Below, one piece after another: positions 62,056 through 64,000 of a stretch of 64,000 nucleotides of DNA. Numbering within the stretch: position 1 is the stretch's first letter; every line of letters starts with the position of its first letter. Origin of the DNA: Janibacter limosus NBRC 16128 (GTDB taxonomy: Bacteria > Actinomycetota > Actinomycetes > Actinomycetales > Dermatophilaceae); assembly GCF_001570985.1 (NCBI RefSeq), contig NZ_BCSS01000009.1, positions 28,945 through 92,944 of the forward strand. The letters run 5' to 3'. Under the pieces are notes generated by a model, which was not told the origin of the DNA, did not search any database, and was given only the letters and a program-made list of their open reading frames with translations. The translations under genes and the position numbers were made by a program.

Positions 62056-62778
62056 TCATGCCTGCTCGGTGACCCGGAACTCGTGGATCTCTCGACCGAC
62101 GGCCTTGCCCTTGTCCTCGAAGCCGGCGCTCGGCCGCCACTGCGGCCGCTCCCCCTCCACCACCGCGACGCGGGGGTGCTGGGCGAGCTGTCCGCGGACG
62201 TGATCGGCGTAGGCCGCGTGGTCGGTCGCGATGAGCAGGTGGCCCCCGGGGCGCAGTCGCTCCAGCACCATGTCGAGGGTGTCCTGCTGGACGAAGCGCC
62301 GCTTGGCGTGCTTGACCTTGGGCCAGGGATCGGGGAAGAAGAGGTGGACCGCCTCGAGCTGATCCGGACCGACGCACTCGAGAAGGTACTCGATGGCGTC
62401 GCCGCGGTGGGTGCGCACGTTGTCGACGCCCGCCTCCTCCGCCTTGAGCATCAGTGCAGCGACACCCGGCACGTGGACCTCTGCGGCGATGATGCCGTGC
62501 TCGGGGTGCTCTCGCGCATACGCGATGGCTGACTCCCCGTAACCCGAGCCGATCTCGAGGACGACGGGCACGTCGGAGCCGAAGAGCGTCGCGGGGTCGA
62601 GCCGCGTCGTCGGTACGCCGTAGTGGGGCAGCAGGCGCTCCATCAGCTCGTCCACGCGCGGCGAGTTGCGCCAGCGCGGGGTGAAGGTGCGCACCGTGGC
62701 CCGGTGACGACGGCCGTCAGGTGTGAGGGGCGTGTCCTTCATGGGTGCCTTGTGCGGGTCGTTGTGCGAAGTGGTCAC
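62056..62778 (-). CDS. trmB: tRNA (guanine-N7-)-methyltransferase
   Basis: 240 residues. Makes m7G46 in tRNA variable loops using SAM. Class I fold with EIGSGYGES as motif I and the family-specific FFPDPWPKVKH; the C-terminal part is conserved. The GTG start gives 240 residues; an ATG 12 codons later (MKDTPLTPD) with AAGG nearby is possible. It lies 11 bases after the phosphatase gene on the same strand. Confidence 0.93.
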   Translation of the reverse strand: MTTSHNDPHKAPMKDTPLTPDGRRHRATVRTFTPRWRNSPRVDELMERLLPHYGVPTTRLDPATLFGSDVPVVLEIGSGYGESAIAYAREHPEHGIIAAEVHVPGVAALMLKAEEAGVDNVRTHRGDAIEYLLECVGPDQLEAVHLFFPDPWPKVKHAKRRFVQQDTLDMVLERLRPGGHLLIATDHAAYADHVRGQLAQHPRVAVVEGERPQWRPSAGFEDKGKAVGREIHEFRVTEQA

Positions 62779-62789
62779 GGGCGGACAGG

Positions 62790-63875
62790 TTAGTCGCGCC
62801 AGATGAGCACGGCCGCACGATCGTCGTCGTCTCCGGCGCGCCCACCGGCCACCAGGCGCTTGACGAGCCCGGAGAAGCCTTGGGAGACACGCGCCTCCGC
62901 CTCACCCAGCATCCAGTCGATCCCGTCGTCGAGGTCGCGAGCGCGGGACTCGATGATGCCGTCGGTGTAGACGAGCAGCGCATCCCCGCGCTGCAGCACC
63001 GTGCGGGAGCGCGGGTAGGCAGCGCCGGGGATGAGGCCCAGGGCGGGGCCACGCACCTCGTCCAGGGCCGACCAGCGGCCGCACCCGGCGTCGTAGTGCA
63101 TCGCTGGCGGGTGCCCGGCCGACGCGACGCTGACCTCACCGGTCGTCATGTCGAGGCACAGGTGGACTGCGGTGGCGAAGCCCTCGTCCCACCCGTCACG
63201 GTCGAGGAAGTCGTTGGCCATGGGCAGCACACGCTCCGGGTCGGTCGACCCGATGACCCCGCCGATCGCTCCGGCCAGGACGAGCGCACGGGTCCCCGCC
63301 TCCTGCCCCTTGCCACTGACATCGGCGAGCACCATCTCGAGCGTGCGGCCACACCGGCTGCGGGAGGTGACGTTGAAGTCACCGGCGAAGGCATTGCCGT
63401 GGGCCGTGGCGAAAGATCGCTCGGCATGCCATCCACGAGGCAGCGTCGGGATGTCGCCCATCTTGAGCAGCCGGGTGCGCAGATCACCCAGCATGCGGTT
63501 TCCCGCGAAGGCCGCCGCGCCGTGGTGGGAGCGTGAGTCCGCCAGGGCGTACATCAACCCCATCGAGACCAGGAGGGGCAGCTCCCGAGCAGGCCCGCCG
63601 GGCATGGCCACTGCGGCGAAGACGATGTAGGCCAGCACGAGAGCGAACACGACGCGCACCTGGCGGATGGGGCACAGCATCGTCGCCACGAGGCAGGGCG
63701 GGACGAGCGCCACCAGAGGAACGGCCGTCGGCCAGACATGGTGCGCGGAGGTGATGACGACGACGGCTGTCAGGACGAGGACGAGGAGGGGCAGGCCCTC
63801 CAGGACGGGCAGGGTCCGCGGCAACCAGCGACGCTCGGCCCAGGCAGGGAACCGATTGGGCAGGATGGCTGACAA
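62790..63875 (-). CDS. PP2C-type (SpoIIE/RsbU-like) serine/threonine phosphatase, membrane-anchored
   Basis: About 361 residues. Four membrane helices in the first 120 residues, then a SpoIIE-type phosphatase domain with GDFNVTSR, VLADVSGKGQEA and ASAGHPPAM, the metal-binding Asp-Gly pattern of RsbU-like enzymes. These dephosphorylate anti-anti-sigma factors or similar targets. I chose the TTG preceded by GGGGAG seven bases away; other starts would need TTG codons further upstream. No partner anti-sigma gene is nearby. Confidence 0.8.
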   Translation of the reverse strand: MSAILPNRFPAWAERRWLPRTLPVLEGLPLLVLVLTAVVVITSAHHVWPTAVPLVALVPPCLVATMLCPIRQVRVVFALVLAYIVFAAVAMPGGPARELPLLVSMGLMYALADSRSHHGAAAFAGNRMLGDLRTRLLKMGDIPTLPRGWHAERSFATAHGNAFAGDFNVTSRSRCGRTLEMVLADVSGKGQEAGTRALVLAGAIGGVIGSTDPERVLPMANDFLDRDGWDEGFATAVHLCLDMTTGEVSVASAGHPPAMHYDAGCGRWSALDEVRGPALGLIPGAAYPRSRTVLQRGDALLVYTDGIIESRARDLDDGIDWMLGEAEARVSQGFSGLVKRLVAGGRAGDDDDRAAVLIWRD

Positions 63876-63963
63876 GCGTGCTCTCCCCGGTCTGGCGTCA
63901 CGGTCACCTTGTGGTGCCGTGACCGCACCATAAGCACCAATTCGCCCGCGGGGGAAGGGTCGT

Positions 63964-64000
63964 GACAAAAGAGAGACCCGCCGCAATCCCTCACGGCGGG
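63964..64000 (-). terminator. Terminator of a minus-strand gene beyond the right edge
   Basis: On the minus strand CCCGCCG and CGGCGGG form a seven-pair stem around TGAGGGATTG, followed by TCTCTCTTTTGT, a T-rich run: the only hairpin in the window with a clear intrinsic-terminator tail. The stem may continue outside. Confidence 0.7.

Noticed and set aside
1..64000. Search for insertion sequences, integrases, phage genes, CRISPR arrays, toxin-antitoxin pairs and biosynthetic gene clusters
   Set aside because: None found. No transposase, recombinase, Cas, NRPS/PKS or paired toxin-antitoxin signature was recognised on either strand.

Overview
The window is very GC-rich and gene-dense, with frequent GTG starts, 4-bp ATGA/GTGA gene overlaps and weak purine-rich ribosome binding sites. 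ClpP1-ClpP2-ClpX, folC-DUF4233-ndk, the MreBCD-PBP2 block, DtxR/IdeR-like iron boxes and a ClgR-like box all point to an Actinomycetota chromosome. I would guess Micrococcales near Intrasporangiaceae/Dermatophilaceae (Janibacter-like), but no rRNA is present to confirm this. I see no phage, transposase, CRISPR array or plasmid gene; this is core chromosome with several niche-adaptation operons.

Layout. 1-3.8 kb: end of a branched-chain amino-acid-type (Liv) ABC transporter followed by an adenylate-forming CoA-ligase-like protein. 3.9-10 kb: an odd three-membrane-segment exported protein, PNPase, ribosomal protein S15 and dihydrolipoyl dehydrogenase. 10.1-12.6 kb: CstA with its small partner YbdD. 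12.6-20 kb: a long minus-strand block running folC, DUF4233, uppP, ndk, mreB, mreC, mreD, mrdA (PBP2); rodA is missing from its expected place. 20-26.6 kb: a thioredoxin-reductase-like/methyltransferase fusion, a divergent XRE-cupin regulator, and a siderophore ABC importer behind a DtxR/IdeR-like box. 26.6-28.6 kb: an ArsR/SRPBCC pair with a perfect palindromic operator, then LrgA/LrgB. 28.6-32.1 kb: ileS with a T-box leader.

32.1-38.1 kb is the most interesting region. A cobalamin riboswitch heads five tightly packed genes: a surface-anchored alpha-barrel (prenyltransferase/squalene-cyclase-like) protein, a surface-anchored DUF4430-like beta-domain protein, and a complete ECF transporter (EcfT, fused EcfA-EcfA', EcfS). 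The two surface proteins look like the two domains of animal transcobalamin/intrinsic factor split into separate genes. I read the operon as a B12 capture-and-import system.

38-57.6 kb: a degenerate Nudix protein, a MarR-controlled ABC exporter, a PlsC acyltransferase, an archaeal-type valS, a cysteine-peptidase-like protein, clpX, clpP2 and clpP1. A GH13 enzyme coupled to a 41-residue membrane peptide follows, then a thioesterase, an MFS carrier, trigger factor, two tandem paralogous membrane proteins and a cation/proton antiporter. 57.7-64 kb: tRNA-Pro, tRNA-Gly, the efeUOB iron-uptake operon behind another iron-box-like site, a secreted AMIN-like protein behind a perfect CRP/GlxR-type site, trmB and a SpoIIE-type phosphatase.

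A non-palindromic 9-mer, CGAAGGGGG, occurs about 27 times on the two strands together. It lies in many reading frames and three times within terminator hairpins. This is far above expectation and resembles the distribution of DNA-uptake sequences in other phyla.
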